NCBI GenBank assembly: GCA_020845495.1
Contig: JADLFM010000001.1
Coordinates: 1 to 64,000, forward strand
Origin: Chloroflexota bacterium
GTDB lineage: Bacteria; Chloroflexota; UBA6077; JACCZL01
Length of the DNA: 64,000 bases
Direction of reading: 5' to 3'
Shown here in pieces: positions 1 to 10,451 of this stretch. Position numbers and translations under genes: made by a program. The notes under the pieces are model-generated. The model saw only the letters and a list, made by a program, of their open reading frames with translations, was not told the DNA's origin and did not search any database. Numbering within the stretch: the stretch's first letter is position 1; the number at the start of each line of letters is the position of its first letter.

Positions 1-142
1 CCCGCGGCCCCAGCGACTCCACCCCGTGCCGTCGATAATCGTCCCACCGCTGCCCATCCCTGGCGCAAGCCCTTCTTTCGCTCACGCCAGCGCAACCCGC
101 TCCCCGCAACAAGCTGAGGGGCACCCTTCGGGAAGTGAGGCA

Positions 143-171
143 TTGACGGTGGGTGAGCCGGTCCCTATACT
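143..171 (+). promoter_or_regulatory. sigma70-type promoter of the trp operon
   Basis: TTGACG at 143-148 and TATACT at 166-171 are separated by 17 bases, close to the sigma70 consensus. The predicted transcript start near 178 lies just before the T-box leader, which fits a promoter for the whole trpS-trpA transcript. Confidence 0.75.
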
Positions 172-177
172 CATGTG

Positions 178-495
178 CTAACAGCCGCATACGACAGAGA
201 CTGTGAACGGGACGAGTACCCGTCGCGAGCGCCTCAGAGAGCCGGGGAAGGTGTGAGCCGGTGGCGCGGACGGTGGCGAATGGACCCGGGAGTCGCGGAC
301 CGAACGCCTGGTGAGGGTACATCTCGCCAGCCAGTAGGCTCCGCCGGAGCTACCACCGTTATCAGGGTGTAGGGTATCGCCCGCCGTTCGGCGTGGCCGT
401 ACTCGCGAATGAGGGTCGGCCTTCGCTCAGCGCAGGCGGCCGAATCAGGGTGGCACCACGAGCGCCCCTCGTCCCTGGCTGGACGAGGGGCGTTC
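178..495 (+). ncRNA. T-box riboswitch, tRNA-Trp specific
   Basis: This leader RNA is predicted to sense uncharged tRNA-Trp and raise expression of the downstream trp genes. Stem I-like sequence occupies about 200-310. The motif GAATGGACC carries a TGG (Trp) specifier codon at 281-283. The T-box core AGGGTGGCACCACG lies at 447-460. Its variable base makes UGGC, which pairs with GCCA, matching the G73 discriminator usual for bacterial tRNA-Trp. A 12-bp hairpin follows at 463-492. Codon, discriminator match and gene context all point to tryptophan. Exact stem boundaries were not folded. Confidence 0.85.
463..492 (+). terminator. T-box terminator hairpin
   Basis: CGCCCCTCGTCC at 463-474 pairs perfectly with 481-492 around a six-base loop. 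It lies immediately after the T-box core and is followed by TTCCTCGTT, a weak U tract. It is the likely terminator alternative to the tRNA-stabilised antiterminator. The weak U tract leaves translational or Rho-assisted control possible. Confidence 0.65.
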
Positions 496-683
496 CTCGT
501 TCTCCAGGCATCTATTTGACGGATACGCAACGGTGGACCGCGCGCACTCGTTGCCGAACGTTCGACGGCAACGGGCGTGGCGCGGACCGCCACAACGGCG
601 CCAAATCGGTTGGCTGCCCTGGCTCATACGTGCGGCCAGGACAGACCGACTGGCAAGGCCGCCGCAGCGGAGGAGGACGAGGG

Positions 684-1739
684 ATGGCGAAGAAGGGACG
701 CATTCTCACGGGCGACCGCCCGACCGGCAAGCTGCATCTGGGCCACTACGTCGGCTCGCTCGAAAACCGCGTGCGTCTCCAGGACGAGTACGACTGCTTC
801 TTCATCGTCGCGGACTACCACGCGCTCACCACCCGTTTCGAGAACCCGCACGACATCGGCGACAATATCCGGGATCAGGTGCTCGACTACCTCTCGGTCG
901 GGATGGACCCGAACAAGAGTACCTTTTACCTCCAGTCGCTGGTGCCCGAGACCTGCGAGTTGCACCTGCTGTTCAGCATGTTGATCTCGGTGCCGCGCCT
1001 CCAGCGCCTCCCGACGCTCAAGGATCTCGTCCGTGACCTTCAGCTTGAAACGGCTTCCTATGGGCTGCTCGGCTATCCGGTGCTCCAGGCTGCCGACATC
1101 CTGATCGTACGCGGCGAGCTCGTTCCGGTGGGGAAGGACCAGGCATCGCATCTGGAGATCACCCGCGAGATCGCCCGCCGCTTCAACGAGCTCTATGGTG
1201 AGACGCTGCCGATACCCGAGACGCTCATCGGCGACGTGCCAACGTTGGTCGGCCTCGACGGCAAGGCCAAGATGTCCAAGAGCCTGAACAACACCATACT
1301 GCTGTCCGACTCGCCGGAGGAGGTCCGCAAGAAGGTCATGTCGATGTACACCGACCCAACTCGCCTCCGTGCGACCGACCCCGGCCACGTCGAGGGCAAC
1401 CCGGTCTTCCAGTACCACGACGCCTTCAACCCGAACACCGCCGAGGTGGACGACCTCAAGGAGCGCTACCGGGCCGGCAACGTCGGCGACGTCGAGGTCA
1501 AGAGAAAACTGATCGCGGCCCTCGAAGGCTTCCTGGAGCCGATTCGCGAGCGCCGCGCCGCCGCCGAGGCGACGCCGGGCCTCGTCGACGAGATCATCGT
1601 CGAGGGGAGTCGGCGGGCGCGCCACGAGGCCGAGATCACGATCCGGATGGTCCGTGAGGCAATGGGGCTGACCTACTTCATGGCGGATCGACCGGACATG
1701 GCGGCCAGCACGCCGAACGCTGGCAGCGGGAGGTCGTGA
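684..1739 (+). CDS. trpS: tryptophanyl-tRNA synthetase
   Basis: The product (351 aa) charges tRNA-Trp with tryptophan in the cytoplasm. It is a class I synthetase: the HIGH-type motif HLGH is at residues 18-21 and KMSKS at 196-200, and the length is usual for bacterial TrpS. The start is the ATG at 684, preceded by AGGAGG at 671-676. The frame stays open upstream, but that stretch overlaps the T-box leader. The stop overlaps the trpE start. As the first gene of the trp operon behind a tRNA-Trp T-box, its own substrate tRNA controls both charging and synthesis of tryptophan. Confidence 0.95.
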   Translation: MAKKGRILTGDRPTGKLHLGHYVGSLENRVRLQDEYDCFFIVADYHALTTRFENPHDIGDNIRDQVLDYLSVGMDPNKSTFYLQSLVPETCELHLLFSMLISVPRLQRLPTLKDLVRDLQLETASYGLLGYPVLQAADILIVRGELVPVGKDQASHLEITREIARRFNELYGETLPIPETLIGDVPTLVGLDGKAKMSKSLNNTILLSDSPEEVRKKVMSMYTDPTRLRATDPGHVEGNPVFQYHDAFNPNTAEVDDLKERYRAGNVGDVEVKRKLIAALEGFLEPIRERRAAAEATPGLVDEIIVEGSRRARHEAEITIRMVREAMGLTYFMADRPDMAASTPNAGSGRS

Positions 1740-3258
1740 TGTATACCCCGTCACTCGCCCAGGCTGGGGCGCTCCGCGGCAAGGGGCGCTTCGTCCCGAT
1801 GTATCGTGAGGTCCTGGCGGATCTCGAGACACCGGTCTCGGCCTACCTGAAGCTGCGGGCCGGCGGCCCCTCGTTCCTGCTGGAGAGCGTCGAGGGCGGC
1901 GAGCAGGTCGGGCGCTACTCGTTCATTGGGGCCGGGCCGCGCGAGATCGTCGAAATCCAGGAAGACGGCGCCATCCTCGAAACGCCGGATGGTACCCGCC
2001 AGCTCACGTTCGACGACCCGCTCGAGCTCCTGGACGCTTTGCTCGGGCGCGACTCAATGGTACGGCTGCCGGGGCTGCCTCGCTTCGTAGGTGGCGCGGT
2101 TGGCTTCCTCTCGTATGAAATTGCCCGCTGCTTCGAGCGGCTGCCGGCCGCTCCCAACGATCCGCTTGGGCTGCCGCTCGGACGACTGATGTTCGTCGAC
2201 TCGCTGCTGGTCTTCGACCACTCGAAGCGAACCATCAAGGCGGTCACTCGGCTCCCGCTCGACGGCGACCTCGAGGAGAACTACCGCGAGGCGGCCACCC
2301 GCATCGAGACGATGCTGGACCGCCTGGACGACCCGCCGGGCTGCGAGCGGCTCAGCTCGTTGCCGGCCCATAACGAGGGCATCGGCTTGCACGACCGGGT
2401 TCGCTCGAACCTGACGCCGAGCGAGTTCATGGCCAACGTCCGCAAGGCCAAGGAGTACATCCGGGCCGGCGATATCATCCAGGTGGTGCCGTCGCAGCGC
2501 CTCTCGCTGGAGACGAGCTCTGAACCGTTCTCGATCTACCGCGCGCTGCGCGCCTTGAATCCCTCGCCGTACATGTTCTTCCTGGACTACGGCGCGTACC
2601 AGCTCGTCGGGGCGTCGCCGGAATTGCTCGTCATGGTCGAGGACGGCGTCGTCACCAATCGGCCGATCGCCGGCACCCGCTGGCGAGGGAAGACCCAGGA
2701 GGAGGATGAGCGGCTGGCGCATGACCTGCTGTCGGACGAGAAGGAGCGGGCCGAGCATGTCATGCTGGTCGACCTGGCCCGCAACGACGTGGGCCGGGTG
2801 AGCGAGCCGGGCACCGTCCAGGTCACCGAGTTGATGGGGATCGAGCGCTACTCCCACGTCATGCACATCGTCTCGAACGTCGTCGGCAAGCTGCGGGCCG
2901 GCCTTCGCCCGCTCGACGCGCTGCGAGCATGCTTTCCGGCCGGGACGGTCAGCGGCGCGCCCAAGATCCGTGCGATGGAGATCATCGCCGAGCTCGAACC
3001 GGATCGCCGCGGCACCTACGCCGGGGCGGTCGGCTTCTTCGGCTGGGATGGCGACTTCGAGACCTGCATCACCCTGCGCACCGCGCTGGTGAAGGACGGC
3101 GTCGTCCACGTTCAGGCCGGTGGCGGGATCGTCGCCGACTCTGACCCAGCCTTCGAGTACGAGGAGACCCTGAATAAGGCGGCGGCGCTGTTGCGGAGCG
3201 TCATCGCCGTCGAGCGGGCAGGCCGGATGGCGCGGCCCCAGGAAGGAGCGCGGGTCAG

Positions 3259-3262
<4 letters not shown>
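1736..3262 (+). CDS. trpE: anthranilate synthase component I
   Basis: The product (508 aa) makes anthranilate from chorismate, using ammonia delivered by TrpG, in the first committed step of tryptophan synthesis. An LLES motif near residues 47-50 marks the usual tryptophan feedback site, so allosteric inhibition is likely. The C-terminal half is the chorismate-binding domain, with PIAGTRWRG and the DLARNDVGRV stretch. The GTG at 1736 overlaps the trpS stop; the ATG at 1739 directly behind it is an equally good start, and GGGAGG at 1728-1733 serves either. It overlaps trpG by four bases. Confidence 0.95.
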
Positions 3263-3881
<619 letters not shown>

Positions 3882-3885
<4 letters not shown>

Positions 3886-4925
3886 GCGACGTGGCGATCA
3901 AGGAGACGATCGTCAAGGTGATCGAGGGTCACTCGCTGCGCGAGACCGAGGCAGCGGCGGCGATGCTCGACATCGTGGAGGGACTGGCCACGCCGGCTCA
4001 GATCGCGGCGTTCGCGGTTGGCCTTCGGATGAAGGGAGAGACGGCCGAGGAGATCGCCGGGCTCGCCCGGATCATGCGCCGGTACGCCACCCGGGTCGAG
4101 GCTGGCCCGGACGCCATCGACATCGTGGGGACCGGCGGCGACGGGGCGCGGACGTTCAACATCTCGACGCTCTCAGCGCTGGTCGTGGCGGCGGCCGGCG
4201 GCACCGTCGCCAAGCACGGCAACCGCGGCGTGACCAGCAAGTGCGGCGCCGCCGATATCCTCGAAGCACTCGGCGTCGCCATCGACTTGCCCGCCACCGA
4301 GGTCGGGCGATGCGTGCAGGAGACGGGCTTCGGCTTCATGTTCGCGCCGCTCTATCACCCGGCGATGCGCCACGCCATTAGTCCGCGCCGCGACATTGGG
4401 GTCCGGACCGTCTTCAACCTGCTCGGGCCGATCACGAACCCGGCCGGCGTAACCTCCCAGGTGACGGGCGTCGCGGTGCCAGCCATTGCGCCCATCATCG
4501 CCGAGGTGCTGCGGCTGCTTGGCTCGCGACGGGCGCTGGTGGTCCACGGCAACGACAGCACCGATGAGATCTCGATCTCGGCTCCGACGATGGTGTACGA
4601 CGTCATCGATGGGACGGTCCGCGACTACGAGGTGACGCCGGAGTCGGTCGGGCTGGAGCGAGCCGGCCCGGACGAGATCCGTGGTGGCACCGTCGAGGTC
4701 AACCTACGGCTAGCCCATGCGGTGCTCGGCGGCGAGTCGGGCGCGGCGCGCAACGCCGTGTTGCTCAACTCGGCGGCCGGTCTGGTCGTGGCCGGGCTAG
4801 CGCAGGATCTCCGCCACGGCGTGTCGCTCGCGGCCGAGGCGATCGACGGCGGGCGGGTGCGCGAGAAACTCGACCATATCCGCGAGGTGTCGACGGCGCT
4901 CAAGGGTGGCGTGGAGGCGCCATGA
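3882..4925 (+). CDS. trpD: anthranilate phosphoribosyltransferase
   Basis: The product (347 aa) transfers phosphoribose from PRPP to anthranilate. The PRPP and magnesium-binding signature GTGGDGARTFNIS lies near residues 82-94, and the conserved KHGNRG segment follows. The length is normal for TrpD. The start is GTG at 3882, overlapping the trpG stop by four bases. No ATG or stronger ribosome site competes, so coupled translation from trpG is likely. It overlaps trpC in the same manner. Confidence 0.95.
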
Positions 4926-5725
4926 TCCTCGACGAGATTCTCGCCCACAAGCGACGTGAGGTCGCCGAGCGGATGGCTCGCGAGCCACTCGGACCAGTTG
5001 TCGAGCGGGCCGAAGCGGCATCGCCTCCGCGCGACTTTCACGGCGCGCTGGGCGGCGCAGCTATCAGCATCATCGCCGAGGTGAAGCGGCACTCGCCGGC
5101 GAAGGGAGCGCTGCGCCTCGACATGGACGCCGCGACGCAGGCAGCGACCTATGCGGATGGTGGCGCCTCGTGCGTTTCGGTGCTGACCGACGCACGCTAC
5201 TTTCACGGTTCGGACGCGGATCTCGTCGCCGTGCGGGCGCGGGTCGGCGTGCCGGTGCTCCGCAAAGACTTTGTGGTCGATCCCTATCAGGTGTACGAGG
5301 CGCGGGCCATCGGGGCGGACTGCGTGCTGCTGATCGTGCGGGCGCTGGAACGCGATGAGCTCGCTTCGCTGGCAGGGCTGGCCGCGTCACTCGGCATGGC
5401 CGCGCTCGTCGAGGTCCACACCGAGGATGAGCTACGCGTCGGCCTGGACGTCGGCGCGACGCTCGTCGGGATCAACAACCGTGACCTGACTCGGATGGTG
5501 GTCGATCTGGAGACCACGGCAAAGCTGCGACCGCTCGTGCCGGACGGTGTGACGGTCGTCAGCGAAAGCGGCATTCGGACGCCCGCTGACGTCCGCCGAC
5601 TGCGCGAGATCGGCGTCGATGCGGCGCTAATCGGGGAATCGCTGGTCGTATCCGACGATCCGAAGGCGCTACTGCGCGACGTGATCGCCGCCGGCCGGCC
5701 CGTCCCGGCCCCTACCCGGCCGTGA
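4922..5725 (+). CDS. trpC: indole-3-glycerol phosphate synthase
   Basis: The product (267 aa) closes the indole ring, turning carboxyphenylamino-deoxyribulose phosphate into indole-3-glycerol phosphate. It is a TIM-barrel protein with the family signatures IAEVKRHSP, VLRKDFVVDPYQ, GINNRDL and VSESGI, which carry the catalytic Lys/Glu set. The start ATG overlaps the trpD stop (ATGA). It is a separate protein from TrpF, unlike the TrpC-TrpF fusion of enterobacteria. Confidence 0.95.
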   Translation: MILDEILAHKRREVAERMAREPLGPVVERAEAASPPRDFHGALGGAAISIIAEVKRHSPAKGALRLDMDAATQAATYADGGASCVSVLTDARYFHGSDADLVAVRARVGVPVLRKDFVVDPYQVYEARAIGADCVLLIVRALERDELASLAGLAASLGMAALVEVHTEDELRVGLDVGATLVGINNRDLTRMVVDLETTAKLRPLVPDGVTVVSESGIRTPADVRRLREIGVDAALIGESLVVSDDPKALLRDVIAAGRPVPAPTRP

Positions 5726-6357
5726 CACGGGTCAAGATCTGCGGCATCCGGTCGGCCGAGCACGGGTGTGCGGCGCTCACAGCCGGTGCTGACTTCCTGG
5801 GGCTGGTCTTCTATCGTCCAAGTCATCGGTACGTCGAGCCGTCAGCAGCTCGCGAGATCGTCGCGGCCTGTCGGGCCGAGATCGGCGGGCCGGAGCGCTG
5901 GCGGGCTGTCGGAGTCTTCGTGGACGAGCCGGTTGACAGCGTCCGAGCCATCGCCGACGAGGTCGGACTGGACCTGATTCAACTGTGCGGCTCGGAGGAC
6001 GCCGAGTACGCGCGGAGGGTCGACCGGCCGGTCCTGCGGGTCGTACACGTCGATGGAGAGGGACGGCTCGCGACGTCGCCCGACGCCAGCGCACACGCCG
6101 CCGAGCGCATCCTCCTCGACACTCAGGCAACCGGGCACTTCGGCGGGACCGGGACGACGTATCCCTGGGCGGCCGTCCGCGAGCAGGCGCGTACGGCGAT
6201 CCTGGCCGGCGGCCTGTCCCCATCAAATGTGGCAGCGGCCATCGCGGCGGCATCCCCCTGGGGTGTGGACGTCAGCAGCGGCGTCGAGCGGGACCGCGTC
6301 AAGGATCCGGACCTGATTCGCGCATTCATTTCGGAGGTTCGACGTGCAGACAGGTAG
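5722..6357 (+). CDS. trpF: phosphoribosylanthranilate isomerase
   Basis: The product (211 aa) isomerises phosphoribosylanthranilate. The hallmark VKICGIR is at residues 4-10, giving the general base Cys7, and an aspartate in GVDVSSGVE near the C-terminus fits the general acid. The start is GTG at 5722, sharing four bases with the trpC stop. The 3' end overlaps trpB by 14 bases, the longest overlap in the operon. Confidence 0.93.
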   Translation: MTRVKICGIRSAEHGCAALTAGADFLGLVFYRPSHRYVEPSAAREIVAACRAEIGGPERWRAVGVFVDEPVDSVRAIADEVGLDLIQLCGSEDAEYARRVDRPVLRVVHVDGEGRLATSPDASAHAAERILLDTQATGHFGGTGTTYPWAAVREQARTAILAGGLSPSNVAAAIAAASPWGVDVSSGVERDRVKDPDLIRAFISEVRRADR

Positions 6358-7564
6358 CACGACGAGCGGCGCCGTGGCCGTGACGGCCGGGCGGCGCGGC
6401 TACTTTGGAGAATTCGGCGGCCAGTTCGTGCCAGAGGTGCTGATGCCGGCCCTCCGAGAACTGGAAGATGGCTACGAGCGGGCGAAAGCAGACCCCGTCT
6501 TCCAGGCCGAACTGTCGCAGCAGCTTCGGCACTACGTCGGGCGGCCAACTCCGCTCTACGAAGCCATGCGGCTCTCTGAGGCGGTCGGGTGCCGGGTCTT
6601 TCTCAAGCGCGAGGATCTGGCCCACACCGGCGCTCACAAGATCAACAACGCGCTCGGCCAGGCGTTGCTGGCGGCACGGATGGGCAAGCGTCGCATCATC
6701 GCCGAGACCGGGGCTGGCCAACACGGTGTCGCCACGGCGACGGTCTGCGCCAAGCTCGGCCTCGACTGCATCGTCTTCATGGGCACCGAAGACACCCGCC
6801 GGCAGGCGCTCAACGTCTATCGCATGGAACTGCTCGGCGCCGAGGTCCACCCGGTCGACAGCGGTACCCGGACTCTCAAGGACGCCATCAACGAGGCCAT
6901 GCGAGATTGGGTGACCAACGTCCAGACGACCTTCTACGTCATCGGCTCAGCAGTCGGCCCGCATCCATACCCAACGATGGTCCGTGACTTTCAAGCGGTG
7001 ATCGGGCGTGAGGCGCGGGCGCAGGTGCTGGAACAGGCCGGCCGTCTGCCCGATGCCGTCGTCGCTTGCGTGGGCGGCGGCAGCAACGCCATCGGCACGT
7101 TCGCTGGCTTCGTCGACGACCCGGGCGTTCGACTCGTCGGTGTGGAGGCTGGCGGGCGCGGGACCGGACCGAACGAGAACGCCGCTACTCTCGTCGGCGG
7201 CACGGTCGGCGTCCTGCACGGCGCGCGCTCGCTCGTGTTGCAGGATCAGGCCGGTCAGATCCTGGGGACGCACAGCATCTCGGCGGGACTGGACTACCCC
7301 GGCGTCGGGCCGGAGCACAGCTATCTCAAGGCGATCGGCCGGGCCGAGTACGTCTCGGTCGACGACGTTCAGGCGCTCGAAGGCTTTCGGGAGCTCTGCC
7401 GACTGGAGGGCATCATCCCCGCGCTCGAGTCGTCGCACGCGCTGGCCCATTTGCGGGCGCTCGGACGCGAGCTTGGACCGAACGGGCTGGTGGTCGTGAA
7501 CCTCTCTGGGCGCGGTGACAAGGACGTAGACAGCTACCGCGAGGCGGCGGGGGATCGGGCATGA
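6344..7564 (+). CDS. trpB: tryptophan synthase beta chain
   Basis: The product (406 aa) condenses indole with serine to give tryptophan, using pyridoxal phosphate. Lys99 in [13 protein letters not shown] is the Schiff-base lysine, and the phosphate-binding GGGSNAIG loop is present. The N-terminal [13 protein letters not shown] is typical of TrpB1, the form that pairs with TrpA. The start is GTG at 6344, inside trpF. A later start would remove conserved N-terminal residues only after about residue 15, so the exact start carries some doubt. Confidence 0.95.
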   Translation: MQTGSTTSGAVAVTAGRRGYFGEFGGQFVPEVLMPALRELEDGYERAKADPVFQAELSQQLRHYVGRPTPLYEAMRLSEAVGCRVFLKREDLAHTGAHKINNALGQALLAARMGKRRIIAETGAGQHGVATATVCAKLGLDCIVFMGTEDTRRQALNVYRMELLGAEVHPVDSGTRTLKDAINEAMRDWVTNVQTTFYVIGSAVGPHPYPTMVRDFQAVIGREARAQVLEQAGRLPDAVVACVGGGSNAIGTFAGFVDDPGVRLVGVEAGGRGTGPNENAATLVGGTVGVLHGARSLVLQDQAGQILGTHSISAGLDYPGVGPEHSYLKAIGRAEYVSVDDVQALEGFRELCRLEGIIPALESSHALAHLRALGRELGPNGLVVVNLSGRGDKDVDSYREAAGDRA

Positions 7565-8379
7565 GCGCCAACCGACTGGACACCACCTTTGCGCGGCTGG
7601 CCGCTGCCGGCGAGCCTGGTCTCTTCCCGTACCTGACAGCCGGCTTCCCCGACCGAGCTACCTGCGCCCGCCTGCTCGACGTCATGGCGTCGAACGGCGC
7701 AGACGGCTTCGAGCTTGGCATCCCGTTCTCGGACCCGCTCGCGGACGGGGTGACGCTTCAGCGGGCAAGCGCCCGTGCGCTCGAACACGGCGTCACCCTG
7801 GCCGACGCCTTCGACCTGGTACGGGGACTGCGGCGGCGACACAGCCAACCCGTCGTGGTGATGAGCTACGTCAATCCGTTGCTCGCGTATGGCCTGGAGC
7901 GGCTCTGCCCGGATGCGGCGGCTGCCGGGATCGACGGTTTCATCGTCCCGGATCTCCCATTCGAGGAGTCGGGCGAGTTTCAGCGTCGCTGCGAAGAGTC
8001 GGGCCTGCGCTATGTCTGCATGGTCGCTCCAACCAGCGACGATGCCCGGCTCGCACAGGTCGGGCGGCGGGCAGCCGGCTTCGTCTACTGCGTCGCGCTG
8101 GTCGGCGTGACCGGCGCGCGGCGCGACCTCAACGAGAGTTTGCCGGCCTTTCTTGGGCGCGTCCGGCACCAGATACGCGCGCCGCTCGTGGTCGGCTTCG
8201 GCATCTCCACTCCGGCCCACGTCGCGGCATTAGCCGGGCAGGCGGATGGGGTCATCGTGGCGAGCGCGCTAGCCGACCTGATCGAACGGACACCACCCGA
8301 GAAGGTAGCGGCTGCTGTCGGGTCGTACATCGCCGAGATGAAACGGGCGACGCGGGGAACGGCGGCGCAGACAACCTGA
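7561..8379 (+). CDS. trpA: tryptophan synthase alpha chain
   Basis: The product (272 aa) cleaves indole-3-glycerol phosphate and channels indole to TrpB. The catalytic acids match Glu51 (in [10 protein letters not shown]) and Asp62 (in PLADG), equivalent to Glu49 and Asp60 of the enterobacterial enzyme. It overlaps trpB by four bases (ATGA) and closes the operon. A GC-rich hairpin at 8451-8469 follows. Confidence 0.94.
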   Translation: MSANRLDTTFARLAAAGEPGLFPYLTAGFPDRATCARLLDVMASNGADGFELGIPFSDPLADGVTLQRASARALEHGVTLADAFDLVRGLRRRHSQPVVVMSYVNPLLAYGLERLCPDAAAAGIDGFIVPDLPFEESGEFQRRCEESGLRYVCMVAPTSDDARLAQVGRRAAGFVYCVALVGVTGARRDLNESLPAFLGRVRHQIRAPLVVGFGISTPAHVAALAGQADGVIVASALADLIERTPPEKVAAAVGSYIAEMKRATRGTAAQTT

Positions 8380-8450
8380 GCCGGTCGATTCCGGTGCGCC
8401 CGTCATGCTGACCGTGCGCCCGCCAGGCGCGAGCCCCTGGGTATCTGCTG

Positions 8451-8469
8451 GCCCGGCCTCGCGCCGGGC
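8451..8469 (+). terminator. possible terminator after trpA
   Basis: GCCCGGC at 8451-8457 pairs with GCCGGGC at 8463-8469 around five bases. There is no U tract, so it may not terminate fully and scpA may be partly co-transcribed with the trp operon. Confidence 0.3.
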
Positions 8470-8529
8470 TGCCGCCGTCGAGACACATCATCACGTCGGG
8501 AGCCCGTCTGACGCAGCCAGGCTAGAACA

Positions 8530-9315
8530 GTGACACTTCCCCGACGAGGAGCCGCGCCCATCATCCAGTTGGAGGCGTTCGAAGGCCCGCTCGACCTGCT
8601 CCTGACGTTGGTCGAGCGGCGCCGACTGCCCATCGTCGAGGTGAGCCTCGCGGCGGTGGCCGAGCAATACCTGGCCCAGGTGCGGGCGCTAGAGTCGCTC
8701 TCACCGGAGGCGCTCTCGGAGTTTCTGACGATTGCGACGCGCCTACTACACATAAAAAGTAAGGCACTCCTCCCTCACATTGATGATCGGTCAGACGCTG
8801 CCAGCCCTGGCGAGGAGGTGTCGGCGGCCGAACTGGCACGCCAGTTGGAGACCTACCGCGCATTCAAGCTGCTTGCAGCCGATCTTGGTGCGCGCGACGC
8901 GACGGGCTTGCACACGTTCACCCGTGGAGCCCACGAGCTAGCCGTGCCGTCGCACTCGACCGCACCGACCTTTGACCTGGCCGAACTGCTCGGTCTGGCG
9001 ATGGCCGCCGAAGCGCGCGGTCAGTCTGAGCCGGTTGAAGCAGCCGAGGCGGCGGTGCGGGCAACAGTCGCCGAGCGCGTGACGCTGCTCCGCGAGCGGC
9101 TTGCCCACCAGCCAGCACTGACCTGGGATGCCATCGCCGGCGAGACCGTGGATCAGGTGGTCGCGACGTTGCTGGCTGTGCTGGAACTGGTGCGGCGGGG
9201 CGAGCTACTGGTCGATCAGCCGCGGCTCTTCGGGCCGATCCTGCTCACCCGCCGCGAGCAGCCGCCGGTAGCGGTCGACGGCGACGCTGGTATCGGACAG
9301 GCCGAGCTCACGTAA
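8530..9315 (+). CDS. scpA: segregation and condensation protein A
   Basis: ScpA is the kleisin of the bacterial condensin SMC-ScpA-ScpB, which compacts and segregates chromosomes. The 261-aa product has the diagnostic N-terminus LEAFEGPLDLLLTLVERRRLPI and a C-terminal winged-helix segment with LALLELVRRGEL-type sequence near residues 216-230. The start is GTG at 8530 without a strong ribosome site. No scpB follows; instead the 3' end overlaps the convergent recombinase-like gene by 111 bases. Confidence 0.88.
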   Translation: MTLPRRGAAPIIQLEAFEGPLDLLLTLVERRRLPIVEVSLAAVAEQYLAQVRALESLSPEALSEFLTIATRLLHIKSKALLPHIDDRSDAASPGEEVSAAELARQLETYRAFKLLAADLGARDATGLHTFTRGAHELAVPSHSTAPTFDLAELLGLAMAAEARGQSEPVEAAEAAVRATVAERVTLLRERLAHQPALTWDAIAGETVDQVVATLLAVLELVRRGELLVDQPRLFGPILLTRREQPPVAVDGDAGIGQAELT

Positions 9316-10191
9316 CAGGATACGGTCGTGCTCGCGGCGCGCCTCCCGCAACGCTGAAGGCCGCGCGTGAAGCGCCTGCTCGATCGTCGCGAGGGAGCGC
9401 AGACGGGCGCAGGCGTAGGCATCCCGGAGCATCTGGGGCGTCACCTTCTGGCCAGATCGCACGCCCGCACGCTTCCCGCACGTCTCGACCACGAAGTCCA
9501 CTCCGCGCGGGCTCAGCCCGAAGATCGTCTCGTCATCGTCCTCGGGCCTGGCGGTGAGAATTCGGCCGAGCGCGTCGGCCAGCCGGTCAGAGAGGCCGAG
9601 CACGCGCCGACGTGCCCGCTGACTCTCCTGCCGGTGCCTGATGGCGAGTCTCGGCGTACCCTCAACGGGATGCAGGTCGACGTCCTCGGCGCGCAAGGCG
9701 ACCGCCTCATCACGCTTCAAGCCAGCGTCGAGAAAGGTCAGGGTCAGGGCGAGCCAGAGATCGGTGTGCGCGGCCTCTACGAGCGCGTCGCACTCGGCCG
9801 CCGACAACGGCCGGCCATCCACGCGTTCGAGCACCGGGTAGATGAGTCGAGTGGATGGATCTTCGGAGAGGGCGTCCGACGCATGGAGGTGGCGGAAGAA
9901 GCCCTTGAGCGTGCTGGTCTTCCGCCGGAGCGATGACGTCTTGTTCTGCTGCTGGCGGGTGAGCCAGCCCATGAACCGGCGAAGATCGCGTAGCTGGACC
10001 TCCCTGAGCGGTTGTCGGCTCAGGAATCGGCTCAACTGGAGCAGATCGAGGCGGGTGCTCGCGACGGTGTGGCTGGAGCGGCCCTCGTCGCGCAGCACTT
10101 GCAGATACGCCTCGACGGCATCGGCAAGCGGACGCCGGGTGTCGATGGCCGTTCGACCTGGCTGCATGCAGACGATAGCACGCCCATCCAT
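9205..10191 (-). CDS. degenerate tyrosine-recombinase-like (Xer-type) protein
   Basis: The product (328 aa) has a Xer-like layout: an N-terminal SAM-like core-binding domain (about 20-125) and a catalytic-domain-like region (about 130-315). The active site looks broken. The first Arg position reads GLKRDE (Lys159), the HxxR box reads QMLRD with Gln253 for His, and no LGH box is visible, although a Tyr308 candidate remains. It may be a DNA-binding relative without recombinase activity. The ATG at 10191 is preferred because TATTCT lies exactly six bases upstream, suggesting a leaderless start. Its last 111 bases are antisense to scpA. Confidence 0.6.
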   Translation of the reverse strand: MDGRAIVCMQPGRTAIDTRRPLADAVEAYLQVLRDEGRSSHTVASTRLDLLQLSRFLSRQPLREVQLRDLRRFMGWLTRQQQNKTSSLRRKTSTLKGFFRHLHASDALSEDPSTRLIYPVLERVDGRPLSAAECDALVEAAHTDLWLALTLTFLDAGLKRDEAVALRAEDVDLHPVEGTPRLAIRHRQESQRARRRVLGLSDRLADALGRILTARPEDDDETIFGLSPRGVDFVVETCGKRAGVRSGQKVTPQMLRDAYACARLRSLATIEQALHARPSALREARREHDRILLRELGLSDTSVAVDRYRRLLAAGEQDRPEEPRLIDQ

Positions 10192-10197
10192 GGCGAG

Positions 10198-10206
10198 AGA
10201 ATACCA
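10198..10206 (-). promoter_or_regulatory. extended -10 promoter, likely leaderless transcript
   Basis: On the minus strand the sequence reads TGGTATTCT, followed by six bases and then the ATG at 10191. The transcript would begin at or next to the start codon. No ribosome binding site is seen. Confidence 0.5.
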
Positions 10207-10451
10207 GAGATGACCAGACAGAACACCACTCGACCAGGAGGGGACGGTAACACGCGACGGTGCACCTACGCGACAGCGCACCTACCCACGAGGACACTCA
10301 TCCCTTGAGGGCGGCCGTTCGTCTCGATCGTGGGCACGTGTTCCAATCCAGCCCGCGCTCGTGGTTCATCGGGCCGAACCGCGCCCGGCCTCGTCACGCT
10401 GGGTGTTGTTTATGTGAAGCTGAAGCGGAGTTGCGCCGCCCTCCGCCCGCC

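Noticed and set aside
624..1832. Long minus-strand open frame of about 400 codons across trpS
   Set aside because: It is antisense to a conserved synthetase, has no recognisable domains, and follows from high GC at third codon positions.
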